A DNA stretch of 19,264 bases from Acidimicrobiales bacterium (GTDB lineage Bacteria; Actinomycetota; Acidimicrobiia; Acidimicrobiales; Ilumatobacteraceae): the NCBI GenBank assembly GCA_030830415.1, contig JAURNB010000191.1, positions 1 through 19,264 on the forward strand, in the 5' to 3' direction. How positions within the stretch are numbered: the first letter of the stretch is position 1; every line of letters starts with the position of its first letter. Made by a program: the position numbers and the translations under genes. The notes under the pieces were generated by a model, which worked only from the letters and a program-made list of their open reading frames with translations, did not search any database and had not been told where the DNA came from. Below are positions 1 to 6,186 of this stretch, in pieces.

Positions 1-1
1 C

Positions 2-748
2 ATTGCAATGTTTGCTGGTGGTTTAACCGCACTCCTGCACGCATTTTTGTGTGTGACGTTGAAAGCTAACCAAACTGTCGCTGGGCTCTCCATCACTATT
101 TTTGCTGGCGCACTTGGCTTGTCGAGTTACTTTGCCAACGTCTGGGAAGTTGCTTCGAGCCCCGTGTCGCGACCCATTCGCAAACTCGATGTGTTCGGAC
201 TTGCCGATACACCAGTACTTGGTCCACTGCTTTTCAATCACACCATCCTCACGTATGTGAGTTGGGTGCTTGTTGCCGTGTCATCGTTTTATCTCTTTCG
301 CACCAAAACAGGTTTGCAATTACGCGCTGTGGGCGAGTCGCCACAAACAGCCGATGCAATGGGAATCAGTGTGGTGAAGTACCGCTACTTCCACACCATC
401 CTGGGCGGCATGCTTGCTGGCATTGGTGGAGCTTTCTACAGCCTCGCCATTGTTTCTACCTGGGTTGACGGCCTCACCAAGGGCGCAGGCTGGATTGCCA
501 TTGCGCTGGTGATTTTCGGATTCTGGCGCCCCGACCTCACGCTCGTGGGTGCGTATCTCTTCGGTGCACTCCAATCACTTGGCACCACATTGAAAGCTCG
601 CAGCTTTCATATCTCTGGTGACCTTCTCGACGCACTTCCCTTCATCATGACCATCGTTGTTCTCGTATTGGTTTCGAGTCGTTTCGCTCACAAGCGTCTT
701 GGCGCTCCAGCAGCTCTTGGCGTTCCTTATGAACGCGAAGAACGATGA
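2..748 (+). CDS. ABC transporter permease, BPD_transp_2 family (5' partial)
   Basis: Inner-membrane permease subunit of an importer of the branched-chain amino acid/simple sugar/nucleoside class. The frame is open to the left window edge, so the N-terminus is missing; the first Met at base 8 is probably internal. About 248 residues are visible. They include the segment LHAFLCVTLKANQTVAGL, typical of this permease family, five to six hydrophobic helices, a basic cytoplasmic loop (LQLRAVGESPQTADAMGI, the loop that contacts the ATPase), and a C-terminus ending in ALGVPYEREER. That ending resembles the YufQ/NupQ-type permeases paired with BMP-family lipoprotein binding proteins, so a nucleoside or purine-like substrate is a reasonable guess. 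The ATPase and binding protein would lie upstream, outside the window. The stop overlaps the start of the Rieske gene by four bases (ATGA), which implies co-translation. The family call is firm; the substrate is not. Confidence 0.88.
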   Translation: MAMFAGGLTALLHAFLCVTLKANQTVAGLSITIFAGALGLSSYFANVWEVASSPVSRPIRKLDVFGLADTPVLGPLLFNHTILTYVSWVLVAVSSFYLFRTKTGLQLRAVGESPQTADAMGISVVKYRYFHTILGGMLAGIGGAFYSLAIVSTWVDGLTKGAGWIAIALVIFGFWRPDLTLVGAYLFGALQSLGTTLKARSFHISGDLLDALPFIMTIVVLVLVSSRFAHKRLGAPAALGVPYEREER

Positions 749-1779
749 GCAACAACGCTTCACCTATCACTGCACTCACGAACACTTCACAGGGGTTGCG
801 CAATGCGTGGCATCCAGTGTTGCGCAGTGCAGATCTGTTGCACAATGCACCACAGCGTGTGATGTTGCTCGGTGAGCCTTACGTCCTGACGCGCATCAAC
901 AACACCCTCACCGCATTTGTCGACAAGTGCCCGCATCGCAACGCACGCCTCTCTGATGGTTGCGTAGTAGGTGAACATTTGCAGTGCCCCTATCACGGTT
1001 GGGAATTCACTGCCGAAGGTGACCTTGCTCATGTACCTGCACTCGGTGCTGGCGCAACACTGCCGCCACACACTGCACTCTCACCTGCGGGCGTTGTTGA
1101 AAAATACGACCTTGTGTGGATTGCCCCCGATACACCCGTCACTGACATCATTAACATTTCTGAATGGAACGATGCCTCGTTGCGTCATGTATGGCTAGAG
1201 CCGCTCATCATTAACGCAGCGGCTGCACAATTCATCGATAACTTTCTCGACTTCGGACACTTTCCCTTTGTGCACGCTGGCACGTTTGGTTCGGGCGAAG
1301 ATGAAAATATTCACGAGTACTCAGTAGAGAAAGACGAATCTGGCTGGGGCTTTGTGGTGAACTATGCACACACCATTGAAAACAATGAAGACCCACTTGT
1401 TGCAACAGGTGAACATCCGCTCATTCAGCCGCGCACGATGCGCTATGAGTTCACTGCACCGTTCTCTTGTAACTTGCGTCTCGATTTGCCCACTACGGGA
1501 ATGGTGAACGCCATTGTTACTTTCTGTCAGCCCATCGACCACAACACCACGTGTTTGTATTCAGTGATGTTGCGCAACGACTGCCCAACCGATGCTCTTG
1601 CACAAGCAGCAGCTGCTTATGAAATGGATATTTTGGCAGAGGACCTCAAAATTATTGAAGGTCTCTACGACAAAGTTGTTCCACTTGAACGTGGACAAAT
1701 ACACACGCGGGCTGACCGCAACACCGTTGAGTTTCGTCGCATCATGCAACGACTACTTGGCGGAACGAGCAGGATTTGA
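745..1779 (+). CDS. Rieske [2Fe-2S] oxygenase, alpha subunit-like
   Basis: Non-heme iron oxygenase of the ring-hydroxylating/O- or N-demethylase type, 344 aa, the usual length for single-component alpha subunits of the VanA/Pdo-like group. The N-terminal Rieske domain has Cys62-x-His64 and Cys81-x2-His84 as cluster ligands (KCPHRNARL and CPYHGWEF). The catalytic domain has the mononuclear iron motif D169-x2-H172-x4-H177, with Asp300 in AEDLKIIEG as the likely third ligand. The ATG overlaps the permease stop by 4 bp, so oxygenase and importer are probably made together, which fits a catabolic module that imports and then oxidises or demethylates one substrate. No ferredoxin or reductase partner is visible nearby. 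The stop codon falls inside the 3' end of the convergent tRNA-Ser gene, and the last six residues (GTSRI region) are encoded by tRNA sequence. The substrate cannot be told from sequence alone. Confidence 0.9.
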   Translation: MSNNASPITALTNTSQGLRNAWHPVLRSADLLHNAPQRVMLLGEPYVLTRINNTLTAFVDKCPHRNARLSDGCVVGEHLQCPYHGWEFTAEGDLAHVPALGAGATLPPHTALSPAGVVEKYDLVWIAPDTPVTDIINISEWNDASLRHVWLEPLIINAAAAQFIDNFLDFGHFPFVHAGTFGSGEDENIHEYSVEKDESGWGFVVNYAHTIENNEDPLVATGEHPLIQPRTMRYEFTAPFSCNLRLDLPTTGMVNAIVTFCQPIDHNTTCLYSVMLRNDCPTDALAQAAAAYEMDILAEDLKIIEGLYDKVVPLERGQIHTRADRNTVEFRRIMQRLLGGTSRI

Positions 1780-1845
1780 ACCTGCGGACCCTTGCAGGTC
1801 TCCTGTTTTCAAGACAGGTGCATTCGGCCGCTCTGCCACCGTTCC
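1761..1845 (-). tRNA. tRNA-Ser (anticodon UGA)
   Basis: Reading the minus strand gives an 85-nt class II tRNA. The acceptor stem GGAACGG pairs with TCGTTCC (one G-U pair), followed by a G discriminator base as expected for serine. The D-arm is GGCAGAGCGGCCGAATGC-like, the anticodon stem-loop is CCTGT-CTTGAAA-ACAGG with anticodon TGA, a long variable arm begins GAGACCTGCAAGGGTC, and the T-arm is GCAGG-TTCAAAT-CCTGC. It decodes UCA and possibly other UCN codons. CCA is not encoded. The gene lies 10 bp beyond the pheA stop on the same strand, so it may be processed from pheA read-through RNA. Its 3' end overlaps the last 19 bases of the Rieske gene on the opposite strand. Confidence 0.97.
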
Positions 1846-1855
1846 GTCTGAGATG

Positions 1856-2833
1856 TTATCGGGGAATATGGCTTCGCAAATGCGTCACCCAATCATCAGC
1901 TTCTTTCCAGCGGGTATCGGCATGCTCACGGGCACTGTGAGCCGCTGGGCCGGCAGCCGGATACGAGCCAAAGAACTTCACTCCGCCTTGTTTTGCGCGT
2001 AATTCACGCAAAGCGTCGGCCATCAGCTCGCTATCGATATGCCCATCGGCATACATGATGAAGCAGTAGTCGCCCAGACCGCTATTTTTCGTGGGTCGTG
2101 AACTGAGGTGCGACAGGTCAATACGGCGGGCGGCGAATTCCTGCAAAATGGAAATGAGGCTGCCTGGTTCGTTAGCGCGCTGGAACACCACAAGGGCGGT
2201 GCGGTCGTGGCCTGTTGCTTGTGGAATGGCATCTTTCCCCACCAACACGAAACGCGTTTGATTATTTTCATGGTCGGCGATATTGCGCGCCACTACTGAG
2301 AGCCCATACAAGTTGCCTGCAACTTCGGGTGCAATTGCAGCGACGCCTGCAAGCTTTTCTGTTGCAATTTGTCGTGCTGCTTCTGCTGTGCTTGTTGCCG
2401 CACGCACTGTTGCTTCGGTCAAATTTTTGCGCAAATACGCATGACACTGTGCTGTTGCAACCGGCATCGACCACACTTCACTAATGTCGGAAAGTTGTGT
2501 GCCAGGTAATGCAAGCAAGCAGTGCTCAATGTTCAGCACCACTTCACGCTGAATGAAAAGTTCATGGTCGAACACCAAAGCGTCTTGAGTGAGATTCACC
2601 ATTCCTTCAATGCTGTTCTCAATGGGAACAAAGCCAAGTGCTACTTCCCCCGCCTCAACAGCATCGAGCACGTCGGGAACCGTGCGAAAAGGCACAAGTT
2701 CACATTGTGCAAGGTCGCCCTGCGACCGAGCAGCTTGTTCGGTGAAAGTGCCGAGCGGCCCCAAGAAACCGACCCGTGTGCCAGGGGCAACGGGGGAGGA
2801 AATCGGGCTTGCGGGGGTTGATTGTGCACTCAC
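1856..2833 (-). CDS. pheA: Prephenate dehydratase (monofunctional, ACT-regulated)
   Basis: Cytosolic enzyme that converts prephenate to phenylpyruvate in phenylalanine synthesis; 325 aa, slightly long for monofunctional PheA. Residues 20-200 carry the catalytic domain: FLGPLGTFTEQA at 23-34, PIENSIEGMV near 70-79, and the catalytic Thr-Arg-Phe (NQTRF) at 193-195. An ACT domain at about 212-290 (PGSLISIL, then GDYCFIMYADGHI) should bind Phe for feedback inhibition. The usual ESRP motif reads SSRP here, so Phe sensitivity may differ. About 18 unconserved Ser/Pro-rich residues precede the domain. The start is GTG; the next bases upstream show no Shine-Dalgarno sequence but a TAACCT box seven bases before the GTG, which fits a leaderless transcript. 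A 35-residue tail follows the ACT domain. larB diverges 38 bp away and the tRNA-Ser gene follows on the same strand. Confidence 0.95.
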   Translation of the reverse strand: MSAQSTPASPISSPVAPGTRVGFLGPLGTFTEQAARSQGDLAQCELVPFRTVPDVLDAVEAGEVALGFVPIENSIEGMVNLTQDALVFDHELFIQREVVLNIEHCLLALPGTQLSDISEVWSMPVATAQCHAYLRKNLTEATVRAATSTAEAARQIATEKLAGVAAIAPEVAGNLYGLSVVARNIADHENNQTRFVLVGKDAIPQATGHDRTALVVFQRANEPGSLISILQEFAARRIDLSHLSSRPTKNSGLGDYCFIMYADGHIDSELMADALRELRAKQGGVKFFGSYPAAGPAAHSAREHADTRWKEADDWVTHLRSHIPR

Positions 2834-2840
2834 ACTATGA

Positions 2841-2846
2841 AGGTTA
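2841..2846 (-). promoter_or_regulatory. Possible -10 box for leaderless pheA
   Basis: On the minus strand TAACCT (a TANNNT-type -10) stands seven bases before the pheA GTG, which places transcription start at or next to the start codon. No good -35 is seen at 16-18 bp. This is inference from one motif in a 38-bp divergent gap. Confidence 0.35.
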
Positions 2847-2871
2847 GGCGTAGTGATGGCAACATGGAGGT

Positions 2872-3636
2872 GTGTTTGAAGAAACCCTGCGCCAAATGCT
2901 CACCGACGTCCGCTCTGGGGCGGTCTCACCCGACGAAGCTGTGGCCCATTTGCGCCGCCTCCCCTTTACCGAAGTGGGCGATGCGTTAGTCGACCATCAC
3001 CGGGCCCTGCGCACCGGGGCACCCGAAGCCATTTATGGCCCGGGCAAATCGCCGCAACACTGTGTCGACATAGTGGGTGAACTTTTGGCCAATGGCAGCG
3101 GCCCTGTCATTCTCACTCGCGTGATTCCCGCACAACGAGAAGCTGTTCTTTCCGCGCATGCGTCGTATGGCATGCCTGAAGAAGCATCGAACACAATGGC
3201 GTGGCGCCTACCCACTATCGATGCCTCTCGCCCTGCACCGCGCGTGCTCGCCATCAGTGCCGGAACTTCAGACGTACCCGTGTTAGATGAATGCGTACTG
3301 ACCTTGCGCGCCTATGGCTATGCACCTCAGCGCATTGTTGATGTTGGTGTTGCTGGTCTCCACCGCTTGCTTGTACATATTGACGCCATTCAAAATGCCG
3401 ACGCAATCGTTTGTGCAGCAGGTATGGAAGGTGCACTCCCCAGTGTTATTGGTGGCCTCACCGGCGCACCCATTGTTGCTGTGCCCACCAGCGTGGGTTA
3501 CGGATCATCACTTGAAGGAATTACCGCACTCCTTGCAATGCACTCGTCATGTGCATCAGGAATTGCCGTTGTAGGTATAGACAACGGTTTCGGTGCCGCA
3601 TGTGCAATAGCGCGAATGTTGAGAAGCGCTGCGTGA
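2872..3636 (+). CDS. larB: LarB, pyridinium-3,5-biscarboxylate mononucleotide synthase
   Basis: First enzyme of nickel-pincer nucleotide (NPN) cofactor synthesis: it carboxylates and hydrolyses nicotinic acid adenine dinucleotide to P2CMN. Length is 254 aa, normal for the family. The N-terminal helical region has LPFTEVGDALVDHHRALRTG and PEAIYGPGKS (about 30-60). The C-terminal PurE-like domain has AISAGTSDVPVLDE (127-140), GVAGLHRLL (159-167), AAGMEGALPSVIGGL (182-196), AVPTSVGYG (203-211) and VVGIDNGFGAACA (233-245). Glu186 and Cys227 are 41 residues apart, matching the spacing of the catalytic Glu180 and Cys221 of Lactobacillus plantarum LarB as I recall them. The GTG start sits one base after GGAGG (2866-2870), too close for a normal Shine-Dalgarno; the frame closes at a TGA at 2854 and no better in-frame start exists. 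The stop overlaps the larC GTG (GTGA). Confidence 0.95.
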   Translation: MFEETLRQMLTDVRSGAVSPDEAVAHLRRLPFTEVGDALVDHHRALRTGAPEAIYGPGKSPQHCVDIVGELLANGSGPVILTRVIPAQREAVLSAHASYGMPEEASNTMAWRLPTIDASRPAPRVLAISAGTSDVPVLDECVLTLRAYGYAPQRIVDVGVAGLHRLLVHIDAIQNADAIVCAAGMEGALPSVIGGLTGAPIVAVPTSVGYGSSLEGITALLAMHSSCASGIAVVGIDNGFGAACAIARMLRSAA

Positions 3637-4838
3637 GCGCAGATACTCCACAATCTGCCAACACCGTTTGGGTCAATGCCAGTGCTGGTGTTGCTGGCGA
3701 CATGTTGCTGGGCTCGCTCATCGATGCAGGTGCCGACATTACTGAAGTAGTCAATATTCTTTTTGGCCTTGGTTTAGATGATTGGGCACTCACCGCAGAA
3801 CCCGCAATGCGTTGCGGCATTGCTGCAACACATGTTGTCGTTGTTGAGCATCATCATGATGATCACCATCACACGCATCGTTTACACAGTGACATTGTTG
3901 CGCTCCTCAATGCAGCCGACATTCCTGCCCGCGTGCGCGAGCGGGCACTTGCCACTTTTGCAGTGCTCGCGTACTCAGAAGCAACTGTGCACAATGTTCC
4001 CGTTGAACAAGTGGAGTTTCATGAAGTCGGCAGTATTGATGCCATCATCGACATTGTTGGTACTTGTGCCGCGCTTGAGATATTGGGCATCGACCGCATT
4101 GCCTCATCACCCATTGCTACATCGCATGGATCCATTCGCAGCGCGCACGGCATTCTTCCTAACCCAGGACCAGCAGTTGCCCACATGCTTGCAACGCATG
4201 CGGTGCCCACGCGCGGTGTAGATGTTGACTATGAAGTATCTACACCTACCGGTGTTGCACTGCTCATTGCGCTCGCAGAATCTTTTGGTGCATCGCCTTC
4301 CATGCCCGTTACAGCCATTGGTCATGGTGCGGGAACGCGCAACCCCAGTGACCGCGCCAATGTGGTGCAGGTGCTCTTAGGTGTTACCGATGTTGCACAC
4401 GAGGGCGACACAGAAACGTTGGTGGTACTAGACACCAACACTGACGATGTGACACCAGAGGTTTTGGCCTACACCGTGGCGCAACTCATGGAACATGGCG
4501 CAAACGATGCTTGGGTCACGCCCATCATCATGAAGAAAAATCGACATGGGCATTGCTTGCAAGTGCTGTGTCAGCCACAACTGGCAGAAAAGTTACGCAG
4601 CATCATTGTGCAAGAAACTGGGTCTCTCGGTGTGCGTTTGAGCACTGTTGAGCGCTTTGCCGCGGCCCGTGAAGTAGTGAGTGTTGACGTGCTTGGTTTC
4701 TCTGTCGATGTGAAAACGAGCAATGCACGCCTGAAAGCAGAATTTGAACATGCAGCTATTGCTGCGAAAGCAACTGGGGTACCTCTGCGTGAAGTGATGC
4801 GCTTAGCTGAAGAAGCTGCCCGCGGTTATTTCAGCTAG
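3633..4838 (+). CDS. larC: LarC, nickel-insertion protein for the NPN cofactor
   Basis: Cytosolic CTP-dependent cyclometallase that inserts nickel into P2TMN to give the NPN cofactor of lactate racemase (LarA) and its homologues. The start chosen is GTG 3633, overlapping the larB stop as GTGA; an upstream ATG at 3549 only adds 28 Cys/Arg-rich residues read inside larB. The 401-aa product has NASAGVAGDMLLGSLIDAG (15-33), a histidine-rich loop HHHDDHHHTHRLH (73-85) suited to nickel handling, the signature VEFHEVGSIDAIIDIVG (127-143), GSIRSAHGILPNPGPA (166-181), TNTDDVTPEVL (268-278) and MKKNRHGH (300-307). It is one continuous ORF, unlike L. plantarum where larC1 and larC2 are joined by programmed frameshifting. 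larE, the sulfur-transferase step, is not adjacent. The larC stop shares CTAG with the convergent coiled-coil gene. Confidence 0.95.
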   Translation: MSADTPQSANTVWVNASAGVAGDMLLGSLIDAGADITEVVNILFGLGLDDWALTAEPAMRCGIAATHVVVVEHHHDDHHHTHRLHSDIVALLNAADIPARVRERALATFAVLAYSEATVHNVPVEQVEFHEVGSIDAIIDIVGTCAALEILGIDRIASSPIATSHGSIRSAHGILPNPGPAVAHMLATHAVPTRGVDVDYEVSTPTGVALLIALAESFGASPSMPVTAIGHGAGTRNPSDRANVVQVLLGVTDVAHEGDTETLVVLDTNTDDVTPEVLAYTVAQLMEHGANDAWVTPIIMKKNRHGHCLQVLCQPQLAEKLRSIIVQETGSLGVRLSTVERFAAAREVVSVDVLGFSVDVKTSNARLKAEFEHAAIAAKATGVPLREVMRLAEEAARGYFS

Positions 4839-5434
4839 AGCAACTTCATTCCCGCGAGCAATGCACCAGTGCCTAGTGCTTGCGCCGAAATCACCACTCC
4901 TATCAGCCACTTCAATTGCTTGTTAAAGAGCATGTGCATTTCAGTACGTAACTCAAGACGCAACGCCTGCATATCGCCACGCAACTCTGCACCCAACGCC
5001 TGCATATCGCCACGCAACTCTGCACCCAACGCCTGCATCTCGCCACGCAACTCAGTGCGCAGCTCTTGCATATCGCTTGTCAGTTCAAGACGCAACGCCT
5101 GCATATCGCCGCGCAACTCAGCGCGCAGTTCTTGCATTTCGCCGCGCAACTCAACACCCAACATGTGCATTTCTCCACGCAACTCAGCACGCAACGCCTG
5201 CATATCGCTTGTCAGTTCAGTGCGCAACGCCTGCATATCGCTTGTCAGTGCAACGCGCACCATTTCTAAATCTTTCGTCGTGAGCACACGCAGGTCGGCG
5301 ACATCGGACCTTCGCGCAACATCACCCCACCCTGTTGGTGGCAAATGTTCCATAATGATGGCTGCCACCTCCTTGCCGTGTGCAGTACTCAAAGCTTCGT
5401 GCATCTGAAAGCGTTCTGCTTCAGTAATTGTCAT
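4835..5434 (-). CDS. Coiled-coil repeat protein with C-terminal membrane anchor
   Basis: Unnamed 199-aa protein. The start chosen is ATG 5434 (MTITEAERFQ), preceded by GGAAGGA at 5446-5452; the open frame runs upstream to 5530 but would overlap the preceding gene. Residues 1-60 form a small helical head (MEHLPPTGWGDVA, then DLRVLTTKDLEMVR). Residues 61-170 are ten units of 11 residues of the type AELRGDMQALR, a hendecad coiled coil with very regular charges. Residues 173-198 (LKWLIGVVISAQALGTGALL) form one C-terminal transmembrane helix. This plan resembles DUF1640/CCDC90-like coiled-coil anchors found widely in bacteria, for which no firm role is known. It lies 68 bp downstream of the CPHC thioredoxin-fold gene and may share its transcript. 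Coding nature is supported because the repeat is in phase with codons and the head and anchor are not repetitive. Confidence 0.8.
   Translation of the reverse strand: MTITEAERFQMHEALSTAHGKEVAAIIMEHLPPTGWGDVARRSDVADLRVLTTKDLEMVRVALTSDMQALRTELTSDMQALRAELRGEMHMLGVELRGEMQELRAELRGDMQALRLELTSDMQELRTELRGEMQALGAELRGDMQALGAELRGDMQALRLELRTEMHMLFNKQLKWLIGVVISAQALGTGALLAGMKLL
4925..5254 (-). repeat. Ten tandem 33-bp units encoding 11-residue hendecads
   Basis: The DNA from 4925 to 5254 divides exactly into ten 33-bp units in phase with the reading frame. Most differ by several bases, but the units at 4971-5003 and 5004-5036 are identical over all 33 bases, which points to a recent duplication. The array is a likely site of copy-number change. 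Confidence 0.93.
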
Positions 5435-5445
5435 GGTAAACCAAT

Positions 5446-5452
5446 TCCTTCC
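5446..5452 (-). promoter_or_regulatory. Ribosome binding site deciding the coiled-coil start
   Basis: GGAAGGA on the minus strand lies 11 bases before ATG 5434. The spacing is a little long, but it is the only good site upstream and supports the shorter 199-aa product over the 231-aa open frame. Confidence 0.5.
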
Positions 5453-5502
5453 GATAGGCGACACCTTTATGTGTGCTTTTGCGCAGGGAACGTGGCAACT
5501 TT

Positions 5503-6186
5503 TTACACTGGCAGGAACTCCTGTGCCCATGCCTTGAGTTCATCGATGCTGGCTTCGCCCGAGCGTCGTGCAAGCACTTTGCCGTTGCCATCAAGCAAAA
5601 TCAGCCCTGGGTATCCCGAAACACCAAATGCCAATGCTGCACCTTGGTCTTCGCTGTCGGCCATCACTGGCCATGGCCAGCCTTTGTCGACAACCCACTG
5701 TGAAGGCGGCCAGTTTGGTGCATCGTTACGAGCACCCGTGCTCACGCCAAACACTTCCATATCGGCCGGCATAGAACCAGAATTTTTCCATTCAATGAGT
5801 CGAGGCACTTCTGCATTGCAATGTGGGCACCAATGCGCAAGGAAAACTACAAGCATCGGCTTGCCTGTTGGCGCAATGGTGAGTGGGGCACCATCAAAAC
5901 CAAAGCCGTTCACAACTGGCGCTACTACACCGCGCGCGGGGTCGTTATCGGGGTCTTCCAATGCAAGAAGCATTTCGCCCTCAGGTTGCACCCGTTGAAA
6001 TTCAGCCGCGGCAACTGCGTCGCCATTGACTGGTTGTGTTGCCTCTGATGAGTCGCCCGTCGTTGAAGTTGTGGTTGACGATGAACTACTGCCGCCACCT
6101 ACAACAAGAACCACGGCAATAATTGCGGCAATAGCCGCAGCAACTCCGATAGCAATGAACTTCGTCTGATTCTTTTGAGCGGTCAT
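5503..6186 (-). CDS. Membrane-anchored thioredoxin-fold protein, CPHC active site
   Basis: Extracytoplasmic thiol-disulfide protein of the TlpA/thioredoxin superfamily, 227 aa. Residues 9-31 are an N-terminal membrane anchor, followed by a Ser/Thr-rich flexible linker (32-52) and the thioredoxin fold. The active site is WCPHC at 119-123, and the cis-proline is Pro193 in GVSGYPGLILLD. The fold looks TlpA-like, but the Pro-His dipeptide is the one typical of oxidising DsbA/BdbD proteins; TlpA-type reductants usually have other dipeptides. Together with the upstream DsbB/BdbC-like gene this suggests an oxidase recharged by that partner. The ATG overlaps the dsbB-like stop as ATGA, with AGGAG at 6192-6196 five bases upstream, so the two are co-translated. 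A reductase role in cytochrome c maturation remains possible, but no such genes are near. Confidence 0.9.
   Translation of the reverse strand: MTAQKNQTKFIAIGVAAAIAAIIAVVLVVGGGSSSSSTTTSTTGDSSEATQPVNGDAVAAAEFQRVQPEGEMLLALEDPDNDPARGVVAPVVNGFGFDGAPLTIAPTGKPMLVVFLAHWCPHCNAEVPRLIEWKNSGSMPADMEVFGVSTGARNDAPNWPPSQWVVDKGWPWPVMADSEDQGAALAFGVSGYPGLILLDGNGKVLARRSGEASIDELKAWAQEFLPV

Noticed and set aside
1761..1845. tRNA-Ser as an active integration site
   Set aside because: No integrase, direct repeat of the tRNA 3' end or phage-like gene is seen in the window; only the gene overlap is noted as a finding.
2854..2872. ATG 2864 as the larB start
   Set aside because: It is in another frame (MEVCLKKPC), and the LarB frame is closed by the TGA at 2854; GTG 2872 gives the expected N-terminus.
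3549..3632. N-terminal extension of larC
   Set aside because: These 28 codons lie in larB out of frame and give a Cys/Arg-rich stretch unlike the family; GTG 3633 gives the family's normal N-terminus.
4925..5254. Regular repeats that could suggest a CRISPR array
   Set aside because: The 33-bp units are contiguous with no unique spacers, and are in phase with codons of a coiled coil.
4869..5408. A 179-codon plus-strand frame across the repeat region
   Set aside because: It is the antisense reading of the 33-bp repeats and gives a Cys/Asn/Ser-rich product with no head or anchor. The minus-strand frame has coherent head, coiled coil and membrane anchor.
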